DNA of 64,000 bases from Aquimonas sp002352135 (lineage in GTDB: Bacteria; Pseudomonadota; Gammaproteobacteria; Xanthomonadales; Xanthomonadaceae). Under the pieces are notes generated by a model. That model had not been told where the DNA came from and made no database searches. It saw only the letters and a program-made list of their open reading frames with translations. A program made the translations under genes and the position numbers. Every line of letters starts with the position of its first letter. Position 1 is the first letter of the stretch. The stretch covers positions 1 to 64,000 of the forward strand of contig DAORND010000003.1 in the NCBI GenBank assembly GCA_035440755.1. Direction: 5' to 3'. Positions 33,549 through 42,713 of this stretch are shown here, in pieces.

Positions 33549-33962
33549 ATGCAAAACCACAGTCTTTCCCCAAGCGCCTGCCCTTGCGGCAGTGGCAAGT
33601 CCTATGACGCCTGTTGTGGCGTCTATCACGGTGGAGCGCCCGTGCCCAATGCGGAAGCATTGATGCGTGCCCGCTATACCGCCTACGTGCAGCGTCGCAG
33701 CGACTTTCTGTTGGCCACTTGGCACGAAAGCACTCGACCAGCGACCCTGGATCTGAGTGATCGGCCCGGATTGCGTACCAACTGGTTGGGCCTGCAAGTC
33801 ATCTCCTTCCGGCAGATGGATGCACAACGTGCTGAAGTGAGCTTCATCGCGCGTCTGCGCATCGGTGCCGGTGGTGCGCAGCGCATCGTCGAACGCAGCC
33901 AGTTCGTTTTTGAGAACGGACAATGGCTGTATGTCGACGGTGAGATAGGTCCCAAGAAATAG
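33549..33962 (+). CDS. YchJ-like SEC-C motif protein
   Basis: UPF0225/YchJ family protein (137 residues). The N-terminal zinc-binding SEC-C motif is CPCGSGKSYDACCG, followed by an NTF2-like domain beginning AEALMRARYTAYVQRRSDFLL and ending near GQWLYVDGE. The family role is unknown. The ATG at 33549 fits; 20 extra upstream codons carry no homology. It lies 13 bases before dinG. Confidence 0.88.
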   Translation: MQNHSLSPSACPCGSGKSYDACCGVYHGGAPVPNAEALMRARYTAYVQRRSDFLLATWHESTRPATLDLSDRPGLRTNWLGLQVISFRQMDAQRAEVSFIARLRIGAGGAQRIVERSQFVFENGQWLYVDGEIGPKK

Positions 33963-33975
33963 GTGACTGAGGCCG

Positions 33976-36117
33976 ATGTCTGAGTCCGCGCCCGCCCCGG
34001 CGGCCCCGCGCGGGCTGGATGCCGCGCTCAAGGATGCCATTCGCGCCAGCTATGATCGTCTGAAGCAGGCGCTGCCGGGTTTCAAGTCGCGTGCAGCCCA
34101 AGGCCAGATGATTGCCGCGGTCGCCCGCGCGTTGGCGCAGGACAAGGCGATCGCCGTGGTCGAAGCACCGACCGGCACTGGCAAGTCCATGGCCTATTTG
34201 GTTCCCGGTCTAGCCATTGCGCAAGCGCATCGCAAGCGATTGATCGTCAGCACTGCCACCATTGCTTTGCAGGAGCAACTGGTCAGTCGCGATATTCCGG
34301 CGTTTCTGACGGCGGTCGGCGGCACGGCGAAAGTCGTCTTGGCCAAGGGCCGCCAGCGCTACGCGTGCACACGCAACATGAACGAGTTGGCGCATACCGA
34401 TGCCGACCTGCCACAAGGCGGTTTCGACTTCGGACCGGATGGCTGGCAGAACGCCACCTGGCCCCGACGACCGCGCGATGGCGAGGCCAAGCAGGTCTCC
34501 GATCTGTTGCAGCAGATACTGGACCGACGCTGGGACGGCGATCTCGACCGTCCACCACTACCCATCGCGGATGACACCCGCAGCTTGCTGACCACCTCGG
34601 CGGGTGGCTGCGCCAATCGGCGCTGCGCATTCATCCAGCACTGTCCCTTCGTGCAGGCCCGAAATGCGTTGCGCGATGCCGACATCGTGGTCGCCAACCA
34701 TGATCTGGTGCTGGCCGATCTGATGCTGGGCGCGGACGAGGACGGTTCCGGTGGTGTGCTGCTGCCTGCACCGCAGGACAGCCTGTACGTCTTTGACGAA
34801 GCGCATCATCTGGCCGCCAAGGCAATTGATCGTGGCAGCGCGGAAGTGCATTTGCCCGACGCCATCCGCCGCACAGCAAGGCTCGCCGGGCCGCTGCGTG
34901 CGGTGTTTGCCAGCAGCGCGAAAGAGCGCATAGGTCGTCTGACCGCCGACGAAATTGATGCGACGCTGCAGGAGCTGGAGGTGCTGCTGGATGGTCTGCA
35001 GCGCGATATCGTGCAACGCTGGCAGCCCGACCCGGCCGAGCGCGAGCCGCGCTGGCGCGCATCGTTGGGACAGATCCCCGAGGAATGGCGGCTGTGGGCC
35101 GGGGCACTCAACGAGCTCAGCAGCAAACTGCTGCGCTGGCTGCCGTCGGCGCTGAAGGTCCTGCTGGAAAGCACCGCGCCTGTGGATCGCCGCGAGGCCA
35201 TCGCTAGGGAGCTTGGCATGGCGCGTGAACGCCTGGAGCGCCAGCACGCCCTGTGGTTTCTGTGGTCGTTGGAGGAGTCCGGCGAGCACGCGCCCACCGC
35301 ACGCTGGATCGCGCCCGGCCATGATGGGGGGCTGGTCTGTCACGCCTCGGCGGTATCGGCTGCGCCCGTGCTGCGCCGCGTTCTCTGGCCGCAGGCGGCG
35401 GGTGTTGTGCTGACTTCGGCAACACTCAGTCTGGGTGGGGATTTCCGTGCATTGCACGCGCAATTGGGTGTGCCGGAACATGCCGAGTCGCTGAGTCTGG
35501 CTTCGCCCTTCCAGCTTGCTGATCAGGCGAAATTGCAGGTGCCACGTCTGGCCGCCTTGCCGGATGATCGCGAAGCGCATGTGCGTGAGATCGTGCGCTG
35601 GTTGGAGGCTGAGCTGGATTGGCAGCAGGGCAATCTGGTGTTGTTCACCTCGCGTCAGAAACTGGACGCCACCTTGGCGGCGCTCAGTCCGGCGCGCCGA
35701 CTGCGCGTGAAAGCGCAAGGAAGCCTGTCCAAGGCGGCCTTGCTGGAGTCGCATGCGGCGGCAGTTGGCAGCGGCCTCGGCAGTACCCTGTTTGGTTTGG
35801 CGAGTTTTGGTGAAGGCTTGGATCTGCCGGGAAAACTCTGCGAAACGGTGGTCATCACGCAGCTTCCCTTTGCCGTGCCGACCGACCCGGTCGAGGCGAC
35901 CTGGGCCGAATGGCTGGAGTCGCGTGGGCGCAATGCGTTTGTCGAAGTTTCCATTCCGCACGCCACCCGGACGCTGATCCAATACTGCGGGCGATTGATT
36001 CGCTCGGAGAACGATGTCGGACGCATCGTCATACTCGACCGTCGACTGATCGAAAAGCGCTACGGCACCAGCATCCTGCGCGCCCTTCCGCCATTCCGGC
36101 AACTGATCGAACGCTGA
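33976..36117 (+). CDS. dinG: ATP-dependent DNA helicase DinG
   Basis: XPD-like superfamily 2 helicase with an iron-sulfur cluster (713 residues), moving 5'-3' and resolving R-loops and G-quadruplex DNA. Walker A is APTGTGKS at residues 64-71 and the DEAH box is in YVFDEAHHLAAK. Four cysteines, C131, C212, C217 and C223, are placed to bind a 4Fe-4S cluster. There is no N-terminal exonuclease domain, as in E. coli DinG. No LexA box was recognised upstream. Confidence 0.93.
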   Translation: MSESAPAPAAPRGLDAALKDAIRASYDRLKQALPGFKSRAAQGQMIAAVARALAQDKAIAVVEAPTGTGKSMAYLVPGLAIAQAHRKRLIVSTATIALQEQLVSRDIPAFLTAVGGTAKVVLAKGRQRYACTRNMNELAHTDADLPQGGFDFGPDGWQNATWPRRPRDGEAKQVSDLLQQILDRRWDGDLDRPPLPIADDTRSLLTTSAGGCANRRCAFIQHCPFVQARNALRDADIVVANHDLVLADLMLGADEDGSGGVLLPAPQDSLYVFDEAHHLAAKAIDRGSAEVHLPDAIRRTARLAGPLRAVFASSAKERIGRLTADEIDATLQELEVLLDGLQRDIVQRWQPDPAEREPRWRASLGQIPEEWRLWAGALNELSSKLLRWLPSALKVLLESTAPVDRREAIARELGMARERLERQHALWFLWSLEESGEHAPTARWIAPGHDGGLVCHASAVSAAPVLRRVLWPQAAGVVLTSATLSLGGDFRALHAQLGVPEHAESLSLASPFQLADQAKLQVPRLAALPDDREAHVREIVRWLEAELDWQQGNLVLFTSRQKLDATLAALSPARRLRVKAQGSLSKAALLESHAAAVGSGLGSTLFGLASFGEGLDLPGKLCETVVITQLPFAVPTDPVEATWAEWLESRGRNAFVEVSIPHATRTLIQYCGRLIRSENDVGRIVILDRRLIEKRYGTSILRALPPFRQLIER

Positions 36118-36208
36118 ATCCGATACGCCACACGCATCGCGACAGCAGTGAAATGGCGCAGGACTTGCAACCGGCCTCCCACACCCCGCCGCAGGAAGCC
36201 CGCCGCCG

Positions 36209-39151
36209 ATGTCCACCCCCGATCAGATCGATACGCCAGAGCCGGCTCTCGATCACATCGACGCCAGCTTGATGCTGGCCTTGATGGGGACGCGGCATGT
36301 GCCTTCGCTGGCCGAAATCATCCTTGGTCGGGCGCTACAGCTGACCGGCTGCCGCAGTGGGCATGTTTTGCTGGGCACGCCTTGGCCGGACACGTTGCAA
36401 TGTGTTCCTGACGCGGATCCCAGTCGATGGTTGCCGCTCGCGGAACAAGCCCTAGGCACCAGCAATGGGCATGCCATTGCGGTGTCGGGTGAGGAGCACG
36501 CGATTGTGCTGTCGACTCACGAGAGTGGCGCCGCAGCGGTATTGGTCCTGCATGGTCCAGAAATATCCTTGGAGACATCCGTCCCTCGCCTGCAGCACTG
36601 GGCGATGTGCCTTCATCTCGTGGGCCTGCGTTTGCATGAAGCCTTCGAGACTGGGCAACTGAACATCGCGGTCCTGCAGTTGGAACGCACCGAGCGCCTC
36701 CAGCGCGCCCTGTTCACCATTGCCGACCTGTCGAACGCGGCGCTCGACATGCCCTCGCTGCTGCGCGGCATGCACGACATCGTGCGCGCACTGATGTATG
36801 CCGAGAACTTCTATATCGCCCTTCACGATGGCGCGCGCGACACCGCCAATTTCATCTACTACGCCGATTCGGATGACGAAAGCAGTGCCGTGGTCGTCGA
36901 CAACGAACTGCCGATGTCTGACATCCAGTACGGATTGACCTGGCATGTCATCCGCAGAAAACAGGCCTTGCGAGGCACGCTGGAAGAAATCGAACAGCAG
37001 GTCGAAGGGCCGTTGCAGCGGATCGGCTCGGCGCCAAACAACTGGCTGGGCGTGCCAATGGTGTCAGGTGACGAAGTGCGCGGCGTACTGGCGGTGCAAA
37101 CCTATACCGAAGCCGTGAGTTTCAGCGAGGCAGACCAAAACCTGCTGGGTTTCGTGGGTACGCATATTCTCAATGCGCTGGAACGCCATCGGGCGCGTGT
37201 CGAACTGGAGCGTCAGGTCGCCGACCGCACGCGCGAGTTGGCGGCAACCAACGAAGATCTGCATCAACAGGTGCGTGAACGCGAGCGTGGCGAACGCCTG
37301 CAGAAGGCGCTTTTCAAAGTCGCCGAGCTGTCGGGGCACGATGGGAGTCTGGTCGACTACTGCTCCGCATTACAGATAATCGTGTCCGACCTGATGCCAG
37401 CGAACAACTTCTATCTGGCCATGTTGTCGGAAGATGGGCGCAGTCTCTCGTTCCCTTACTACATAGATGAAAATCAGCCCAGACCGGATGCACGCCCGAT
37501 CGGGAAAGGCCTGACGGAATATGTCATCCGTCAAGCGCATGCGGTTCTGGTCGATGCGGCGCAGACGCGTGCGCTCGTTGAACAGGGCGAGGTGGTGGTC
37601 AACGGAGTGCCATCTCAGTCCTGGCTTGGTGCGCCATTGATCTGTGCACGGGGCGTGATGGGTGTGCTGGTCGTCCAGAGCTACCGTGCCGAAATGGTCT
37701 ACGCCGAGCGCGAACGCGAACTGCTGATGTTTGTGGCCTATCAGGTCGCCAACGGCATGCAGCGGCGTCAGGCCGCCGAGGACTTGCGCAAAGCCAATGC
37801 CATGCTGGAACTGCGTGTCGAGGAGCGTACCCGTGAGTTGCGGCGTCAGATCGAAGAGCGCGAGCTGATTCAGGCCAAGCTGAAACACCAAGTTCTGCAT
37901 GACACGTTGACCGGCCTACCCAATCGAGATCTGTTGCGTGAGCGTCTGGATCGCGCGCTGCAGCGGCTGCAAGGCACATCGGGTCCGCAGTTTGCGTTGT
38001 TGTTCATTGACGTGGATCGCTTCAAGGTCATCAATGACAGCCTCGGTCACCAGGCTGGTGACATCGTGCTGATCGAAGTGGCGCGCCGCTTCGAATCTTG
38101 TGTGCGTGACCGTGACATTGTGGCGCGGCTGTCTGGGGACGAGTTCGCGGTATTGCTGGAGCAGGCGGATACCCTTGATACCGCCACACGCGTCGCGCAG
38201 CGCATCGTCGAATCCATCACTCAGCCGATGTCGATTCTGGATACCACACTGCAGCCCTCGGTCAGCATCGGAATTGCGCTTGCCGACGTGCACTACCGCA
38301 ACGCGGACGACTTGCTTCGGGATGCCGATGCGGCCATGTATCGCGCCAAGACCGCCGGTCGCAATCGCTATCAGGTGTTCCAGAAGGAACTCGACAACGC
38401 CGCGCACGAGCAGATCGCATTGGAATTCGATTTGCGTCAGGCCTTGCTGCGCGAGGAATTCGAACCCTGGTTCCAGGCCATCGTCGAACTGGGCGCCGGG
38501 GAAGTCGTTGGCTACGAAGCCCTGATGCGTTGGCACCATCCGCGGCGGGGGGTGATGTCGCCCGGTGAGTTTCTTGGTGTTGCCGACGAAAGCGGACTGC
38601 TGGAGGCGATTGACTGGCAGGTCTTCCGCAAGGCCTGCATCGCGCTGCCCAAACTACCGCAGACCCAGGCGTACATCACACTAAATGTGTCACCACGGCA
38701 CTTCCAGGAAGATCGCTTTGCCGAGCGCTTCCTCGGTCTGCTGGATGAACTGGAGGTGCCGCACCATCGGGTGCGCGTTGAGCTGACCGAGGGCACCTTG
38801 TTGCGCCACCCGATGAAGGTCCGCAGCAGCCTGGAGCGACTGATCCAGTTTGGTGTGCACACGGCGCTGGATGATTTCGGCACCGGCTATTCCTCGCTCA
38901 GCTATCTGCATCAGTTCCCGTTGCAGATGCTGAAGATTGATCGTTCCTTCGTTACCGCGCTGGATGAAGACGATGGCAGCAGCGGAACGGCCATCGTCAG
39001 CGCGATTCTGGCGATGGCGGCCTCATTGGATCTGCAGGTGGTCGCTGAAGGTATTGAGACCGAGTCGCAGCGGTCGAAACTGATTCACATGGGCTGCCGT
39101 TACGGGCAGGGCTTCCTGTTTGCGCGCCCGCAGCGTGTCAGCCTGTTGTAG
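36209..39151 (+). CDS. Triple-GAF GGDEF/EAL c-di-GMP signalling protein
   Basis: Cytoplasmic second-messenger enzyme (980 residues) without membrane segments. Three GAF-like sensor regions (about 20-150, 180-330, 370-520) are joined by coiled coils (for example ELERQVADRTRELAATNEDL). The GGDEF domain (565-725) has SGDEF at 642-646 in place of GGDEF, a change often tolerated. The EAL domain (730-980) has an intact YEALMRW with E770. The DDFGTGYSSLSYL loop and EGIE motif suggest an active phosphodiesterase. The net activity cannot be read from sequence. Confidence 0.9.
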   Translation: MSTPDQIDTPEPALDHIDASLMLALMGTRHVPSLAEIILGRALQLTGCRSGHVLLGTPWPDTLQCVPDADPSRWLPLAEQALGTSNGHAIAVSGEEHAIVLSTHESGAAAVLVLHGPEISLETSVPRLQHWAMCLHLVGLRLHEAFETGQLNIAVLQLERTERLQRALFTIADLSNAALDMPSLLRGMHDIVRALMYAENFYIALHDGARDTANFIYYADSDDESSAVVVDNELPMSDIQYGLTWHVIRRKQALRGTLEEIEQQVEGPLQRIGSAPNNWLGVPMVSGDEVRGVLAVQTYTEAVSFSEADQNLLGFVGTHILNALERHRARVELERQVADRTRELAATNEDLHQQVRERERGERLQKALFKVAELSGHDGSLVDYCSALQIIVSDLMPANNFYLAMLSEDGRSLSFPYYIDENQPRPDARPIGKGLTEYVIRQAHAVLVDAAQTRALVEQGEVVVNGVPSQSWLGAPLICARGVMGVLVVQSYRAEMVYAERERELLMFVAYQVANGMQRRQAAEDLRKANAMLELRVEERTRELRRQIEERELIQAKLKHQVLHDTLTGLPNRDLLRERLDRALQRLQGTSGPQFALLFIDVDRFKVINDSLGHQAGDIVLIEVARRFESCVRDRDIVARLSGDEFAVLLEQADTLDTATRVAQRIVESITQPMSILDTTLQPSVSIGIALADVHYRNADDLLRDADAAMYRAKTAGRNRYQVFQKELDNAAHEQIALEFDLRQALLREEFEPWFQAIVELGAGEVVGYEALMRWHHPRRGVMSPGEFLGVADESGLLEAIDWQVFRKACIALPKLPQTQAYITLNVSPRHFQEDRFAERFLGLLDELEVPHHRVRVELTEGTLLRHPMKVRSSLERLIQFGVHTALDDFGTGYSSLSYLHQFPLQMLKIDRSFVTALDEDDGSSGTAIVSAILAMAASLDLQVVAEGIETESQRSKLIHMGCRYGQGFLFARPQRVSLL

Positions 39152-39244
39152 CGTCACAACGCACAGAATCGTGTCCGATTTCCGCGAGTCGCGGGGTCTT
39201 CAACGTGGCAAGCTGCCACCTTCCTGCTACCACGCCAAGCCGCC

Positions 39245-40723
39245 ATGTCAGTGCTGGATGCCGATGCCTGCTACCGCCAACTGTCTGTTCGTGACGTCGC
39301 TGCCGACGGGCGATTCTTCGTGGCGGTGCAAACGACAGGCGTGTATTGCCGACCGATCTGTCCGGCGCGCACGCCAAAACGCGAGAACTGCCGCTTTCAC
39401 CGCTCCGCTGCAGCGGCCGAACAGGCGGGATTTCGCCCTTGCCTGCGCTGTCGGCCCGAGCTGGCACCGGCGCATTGGCCGGTGCTCGACAGCGAGTCAC
39501 GCCTGGGACGAGCCCTTGCGTTGATGTCCGACGGCATCATGGAGCGCGGTGGCGTGGCCGCCCTCGCCGAGGCCATGCAGTTGGGCGCGCGCCAATTGGG
39601 TCGCCTGTTCCAGGCCGAGCTCGGTGTGTCGCCATCGGCATTGTGGCAAACCCAGCGCTTGCTGTTGGCCAAACAGTTGCTGCATGACAGTGCACTGTCG
39701 ATCACCGATATCGCGATGGCATCGGGCTTTCGCAGTCTTCGCCGCTTCAACGAGCATTTCCTCGCGGTCCACGGACAGCCACCAAGCCGTTTGCGTCGTC
39801 AGCGTGCAGCACCGACAGGACTGCCATTGCGATTGGGCTATCGGGGAGCGTATGACTGGGAGGCCATGCTGGGTTTCCTGCGCATGCGTGCCTGGTCTGG
39901 CATGGAAGTCATCGAGGGCGCTTGCTACCACCGCGCGGTGATCTTCGATGGCGTGGTCGGCGCGGTGCGCGTCAGGCACGTGCCGACGCGCCGTGCGCTG
40001 CAGGTGGAGTGGCATGCGGTGGCACCGCGCCATCTGCCGACCTTACTGCGCAATCTGCGACGCCTGTTCGACCTGGATGCCGATCTGCCGATGATCGAGG
40101 CCCATCTGCGCGCCGATCCGGCGTTGGCTGCGCGGATCAGCGCGCGCCCTGGATTGCGGCTGCCGGGTGCGTGGTCGGTATTCGAGGCAGGCCTGCGCGC
40201 GCTGTTGGGACAACAGATCACCGTCACCGCCGCGCGTCGACTCGGCGAGACGCTGCTGGATGCAAGCGCCATCACCCACGATGCGCTGCCTTGGGGGCTG
40301 AATCGCGTCTTGCCCGAACCGGCGCGGATCGGCTCCGAGGCACTGGGCGCGTTACGCATGCCGCAAGCGCGCCGTCACGCGATAGGGCAGTGGATACAGC
40401 ATCAGGCCTCGCCCTTGGCCATCCAGCAGCGCGGGCGATCACTGCAGGATTCCCTGCAGCGCTTGCTGGATCGCCCCGGTGTTGGCGACTGGAGCGCGCA
40501 CTACATCGCCCTGCGAGGCCTGCGCGAACCCGATGCGTTTCCGGCCAGTGATATCGGTTTGCTGCGTGCGATGTCGTCGACCGGTCAGCCGCGCATCGAT
40601 GCAATGCGCTTGCGACAGCGTGCAGAAGCCTGGCGGCCTTGGCGCGCCTATGCGGCACAACATCTCTGGGCGAGCGACACCGACTTCGCCCGATTCAACC
40701 AGGAGCCCACCCATGACGCTTGA
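39245..40723 (+). CDS. AdaA-AlkA fusion, 3-methyladenine DNA glycosylase
   Basis: Alkylation-repair protein (492 residues). The N-terminus is an Ada-type zinc domain with C35, C39, C66 and C69, where C35 takes methyl from phosphotriesters. An AraC-type HTH follows (about 90-185). The C-terminal half is an AlkA-like HhH-GPD glycosylase with VFEAGLRALLGQQITVTAAR, the hairpin RPGVGDWSAHY and catalytic D436. Methylated Ada domain proteins act as transcription activators, so it may control itself and ogt. The ogt gene overlaps its end by 11 bases. Confidence 0.92.
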   Translation: MSVLDADACYRQLSVRDVAADGRFFVAVQTTGVYCRPICPARTPKRENCRFHRSAAAAEQAGFRPCLRCRPELAPAHWPVLDSESRLGRALALMSDGIMERGGVAALAEAMQLGARQLGRLFQAELGVSPSALWQTQRLLLAKQLLHDSALSITDIAMASGFRSLRRFNEHFLAVHGQPPSRLRRQRAAPTGLPLRLGYRGAYDWEAMLGFLRMRAWSGMEVIEGACYHRAVIFDGVVGAVRVRHVPTRRALQVEWHAVAPRHLPTLLRNLRRLFDLDADLPMIEAHLRADPALAARISARPGLRLPGAWSVFEAGLRALLGQQITVTAARRLGETLLDASAITHDALPWGLNRVLPEPARIGSEALGALRMPQARRHAIGQWIQHQASPLAIQQRGRSLQDSLQRLLDRPGVGDWSAHYIALRGLREPDAFPASDIGLLRAMSSTGQPRIDAMRLRQRAEAWRPWRAYAAQHLWASDTDFARFNQEPTHDA

Positions 40724-41288
40724 GCTGTATCGCGAAACCCTCGCCACCCCGATTGGAAAGCTCATCCTGCTGACCGATGCGCAAGCCCAAGTGCGCGCAG
40801 TGGATTGGTGGGACTACGACGAACGACTGCGGCGCCTGCTGGATCGTCAGTACCGCAAAGGCGGCTGGATGATGACCGAGGCGCGCGCCGAAAGTGCGGC
40901 TCTGCGCGCCTTGCGTGGCTACTTCGCGGGTGACTTGGGCGCGTTGGACGAAGTGGCGGTTGTCACGGCGGGCAGCCCGTTCCAACAGTCCGTATGGCAT
41001 GCCCTGCGCGCGATACCTGCCGGGCAGGCGTGGAGCTACGGGCGACTGGCCGAGCATCTGGGCTGCGCAGGCAGCGCGCGCGCCGTGGGTTCGGCCAATG
41101 GCGCCAATCCGGTCAGTCTGATCCTGCCTTGCCACCGCGTCATCGGTGCCAACGGGCATCTCACCGGCTATGCCGGCGGTATCGAGCGCAAACGCTGGCT
41201 GCTCGAACACGAAGGCGTGCTGCCACGGCCCTTGTGTGGCCATAGCAATGTCGGAAGGCGATTGGCGGAAGCCCTGGACAACGGATGA
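40713..41288 (+). CDS. ogt: Methylated-DNA-protein cysteine methyltransferase
   Basis: Suicide repair protein that removes methyl from O6-methylguanine (191 residues). The active site PCHRVIG holds the acceptor C140; FQQSVWHALRAIPAGQAWSYGRLA is the DNA-binding wing. AGGAG sits 8-12 bases before the ATG at 40713, inside the end of the AdaA-AlkA gene. With that gene it covers base excision and direct reversal of alkylation damage. Confidence 0.95.
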   Translation: MTLELYRETLATPIGKLILLTDAQAQVRAVDWWDYDERLRRLLDRQYRKGGWMMTEARAESAALRALRGYFAGDLGALDEVAVVTAGSPFQQSVWHALRAIPAGQAWSYGRLAEHLGCAGSARAVGSANGANPVSLILPCHRVIGANGHLTGYAGGIERKRWLLEHEGVLPRPLCGHSNVGRRLAEALDNG

Positions 41289-41335
41289 GGCTGAGGGGGC
41301 ATTTCGCAATGTAATGAGAGACGCCTCTGCAGCGA

Positions 41336-41638
41336 TCAGGCTGTCACATCCAGCAAGGTGCCGAGCATCTCATCTTGCGTCTTCAGGCTGACCATGTTCG
41401 CCTTAACCGCGTAGCTGGCGGATTTGGCATTCAGAAGATCGCTCGTGTAATCACCGAACGCATTGCCCGGTGCTTCGGTCACCGAGCCACGCACGCCGCC
41501 GCCGTTCTGCGACAGCGGCACGACTTGCTGCCGCGCGTAACCGGCAGTCTGCGCGTTGGCGATGTTGTTGGCGGCGACGCCCAATGCGAGTTGGGCGGTG
41601 CTGATGCCGGAGGTGGCAATGGACGAGACGCTGTTCAT
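41336..41638 (-). CDS. Orphan small flagellar-rod-like protein
   Basis: A 100-residue protein with both end motifs of flagellar rod/hook proteins and almost nothing between. The start IATSGISTAQLALGVAANNIANAQTAGY matches the Flg_bb_rod N-terminal domain and the end MVSLKTQDEMLGTLLDVTA resembles the matching C-terminal helix. FlgB, FlgC and FlgG are longer. No other flagellar gene is in the window. It may be a decayed or specialised rod-like exported protein; function unknown. Confidence 0.75.
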   Translation of the reverse strand: MNSVSSIATSGISTAQLALGVAANNIANAQTAGYARQQVVPLSQNGGGVRGSVTEAPGNAFGDYTSDLLNAKSASYAVKANMVSLKTQDEMLGTLLDVTA

Positions 41639-41749
41639 GGCGGCTCTCCGCAGGAGGGACGGTGCCAAGTTTAACGCTTACCCCGTCGCGTTCGACTGTG
41701 CACCGCCACGCAGAAGGCCGCACGGCAGGTCAGGAGTTTCCCGACAGGT

Positions 41750-42592
41750 CTACTGACGCGGCCCGCGTGGATTGTCCGGTTGCCCTGGCTCGCTGCTGCG
41801 CCACGGGTTGATGTCCAGTCCACCGCGGCGGGTGTAACGCGCGTACACCGTGAGCGAATCGGGTTGGCATTGCCGCCACAGGTCCAGCCAGATGCGCTCG
41901 ACGCAGTGCTCGTGAAAATCATTGTGTTGCCGGAAGGCGATCAGATAGCGCAGCAAGGCCTCGCGATCAAGCTGGCGTCCGCGATAGGCGATTTGTACGC
42001 TCGCCCAATCGGGCTGACCGGTGACCGGACAATTCGACTTCAGCAGATGCGAAACCAGAACCTCATCGACGTGTTGATCGCCGCACTGCAGTGGCTGCTG
42101 CTCGGGATGGGCAAAGTCGTCGATGGCGATGTCGAGCGCATCGATGCACTCGCCTTGCAGTGAGCGCAGCGGTTCGCCTTCCCGTGTGTGCAGTTCATGC
42201 AAGACCACGCCCACCTTGGCACCCGCCGCCTGCGAAAGATCATCGGTCAGGCAGGTGTGCAGGGCCTGCATCGAGGCCATGCGGGTCTGGTTGAAGCCGT
42301 TCAAGTACAGCTTGAAGGACTTCGATTCAATCAAATGGGGCGAATCCGCCGGTACAGCGAATTGCGCCAGTGCGACCTGTGGCTTGCCGCGCGTGTTCAG
42401 CCATGACAGTTCGTAGCCGTTCCAGAGGTCGACGCCATGAAAGGGCAACACGCCACCGTCGAGCTGCAGCGCGTCGCGGCTGCGTACGCGGGGAATGGGA
42501 AACAGCAGGCCGGGATCGTACTGGTCGCCGTAGCGAACGGTCTTGCCAAGCGAGGAGCTTTCCGGCGAAGCCGGGTTTGCGAAGTGGGTCAT
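41750..42592 (-). CDS. queF: NADPH-dependent 7-cyano-7-deazaguanine reductase
   Basis: Bimodular QueF (280 residues) that reduces preQ0 to preQ1 in queuosine synthesis. The catalytic cysteine C188 is in SNCPVTGQPDW and the substrate motif is ESKSFKLYLNGFNQT. The length marks the two-domain YqfI-type enzyme of gammaproteobacteria. It stands alone, divergent from the large amidohydrolase gene. Confidence 0.95.
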   Translation of the reverse strand: MTHFANPASPESSSLGKTVRYGDQYDPGLLFPIPRVRSRDALQLDGGVLPFHGVDLWNGYELSWLNTRGKPQVALAQFAVPADSPHLIESKSFKLYLNGFNQTRMASMQALHTCLTDDLSQAAGAKVGVVLHELHTREGEPLRSLQGECIDALDIAIDDFAHPEQQPLQCGDQHVDEVLVSHLLKSNCPVTGQPDWASVQIAYRGRQLDREALLRYLIAFRQHNDFHEHCVERIWLDLWRQCQPDSLTVYARYTRRGGLDINPWRSSEPGQPDNPRGPRQ

Positions 42593-42713
42593 GCCGCCAG
42601 TCTAGTAGCTCTGCACGTGAAAGCGGGGCATCGGCTCAAGTGGCATGACCATCAGCAGCTTGAACTTGAGCTTGCCTGCGTTACGCTCCGCCGTTCACGA
42701 AGGGGAGTTCGTC

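Noticed and set aside
34558..36216. A 552-codon - strand frame across dinG
   Set aside because: Antisense shadow of DinG; the helicase and iron-sulfur motifs are on the + strand.
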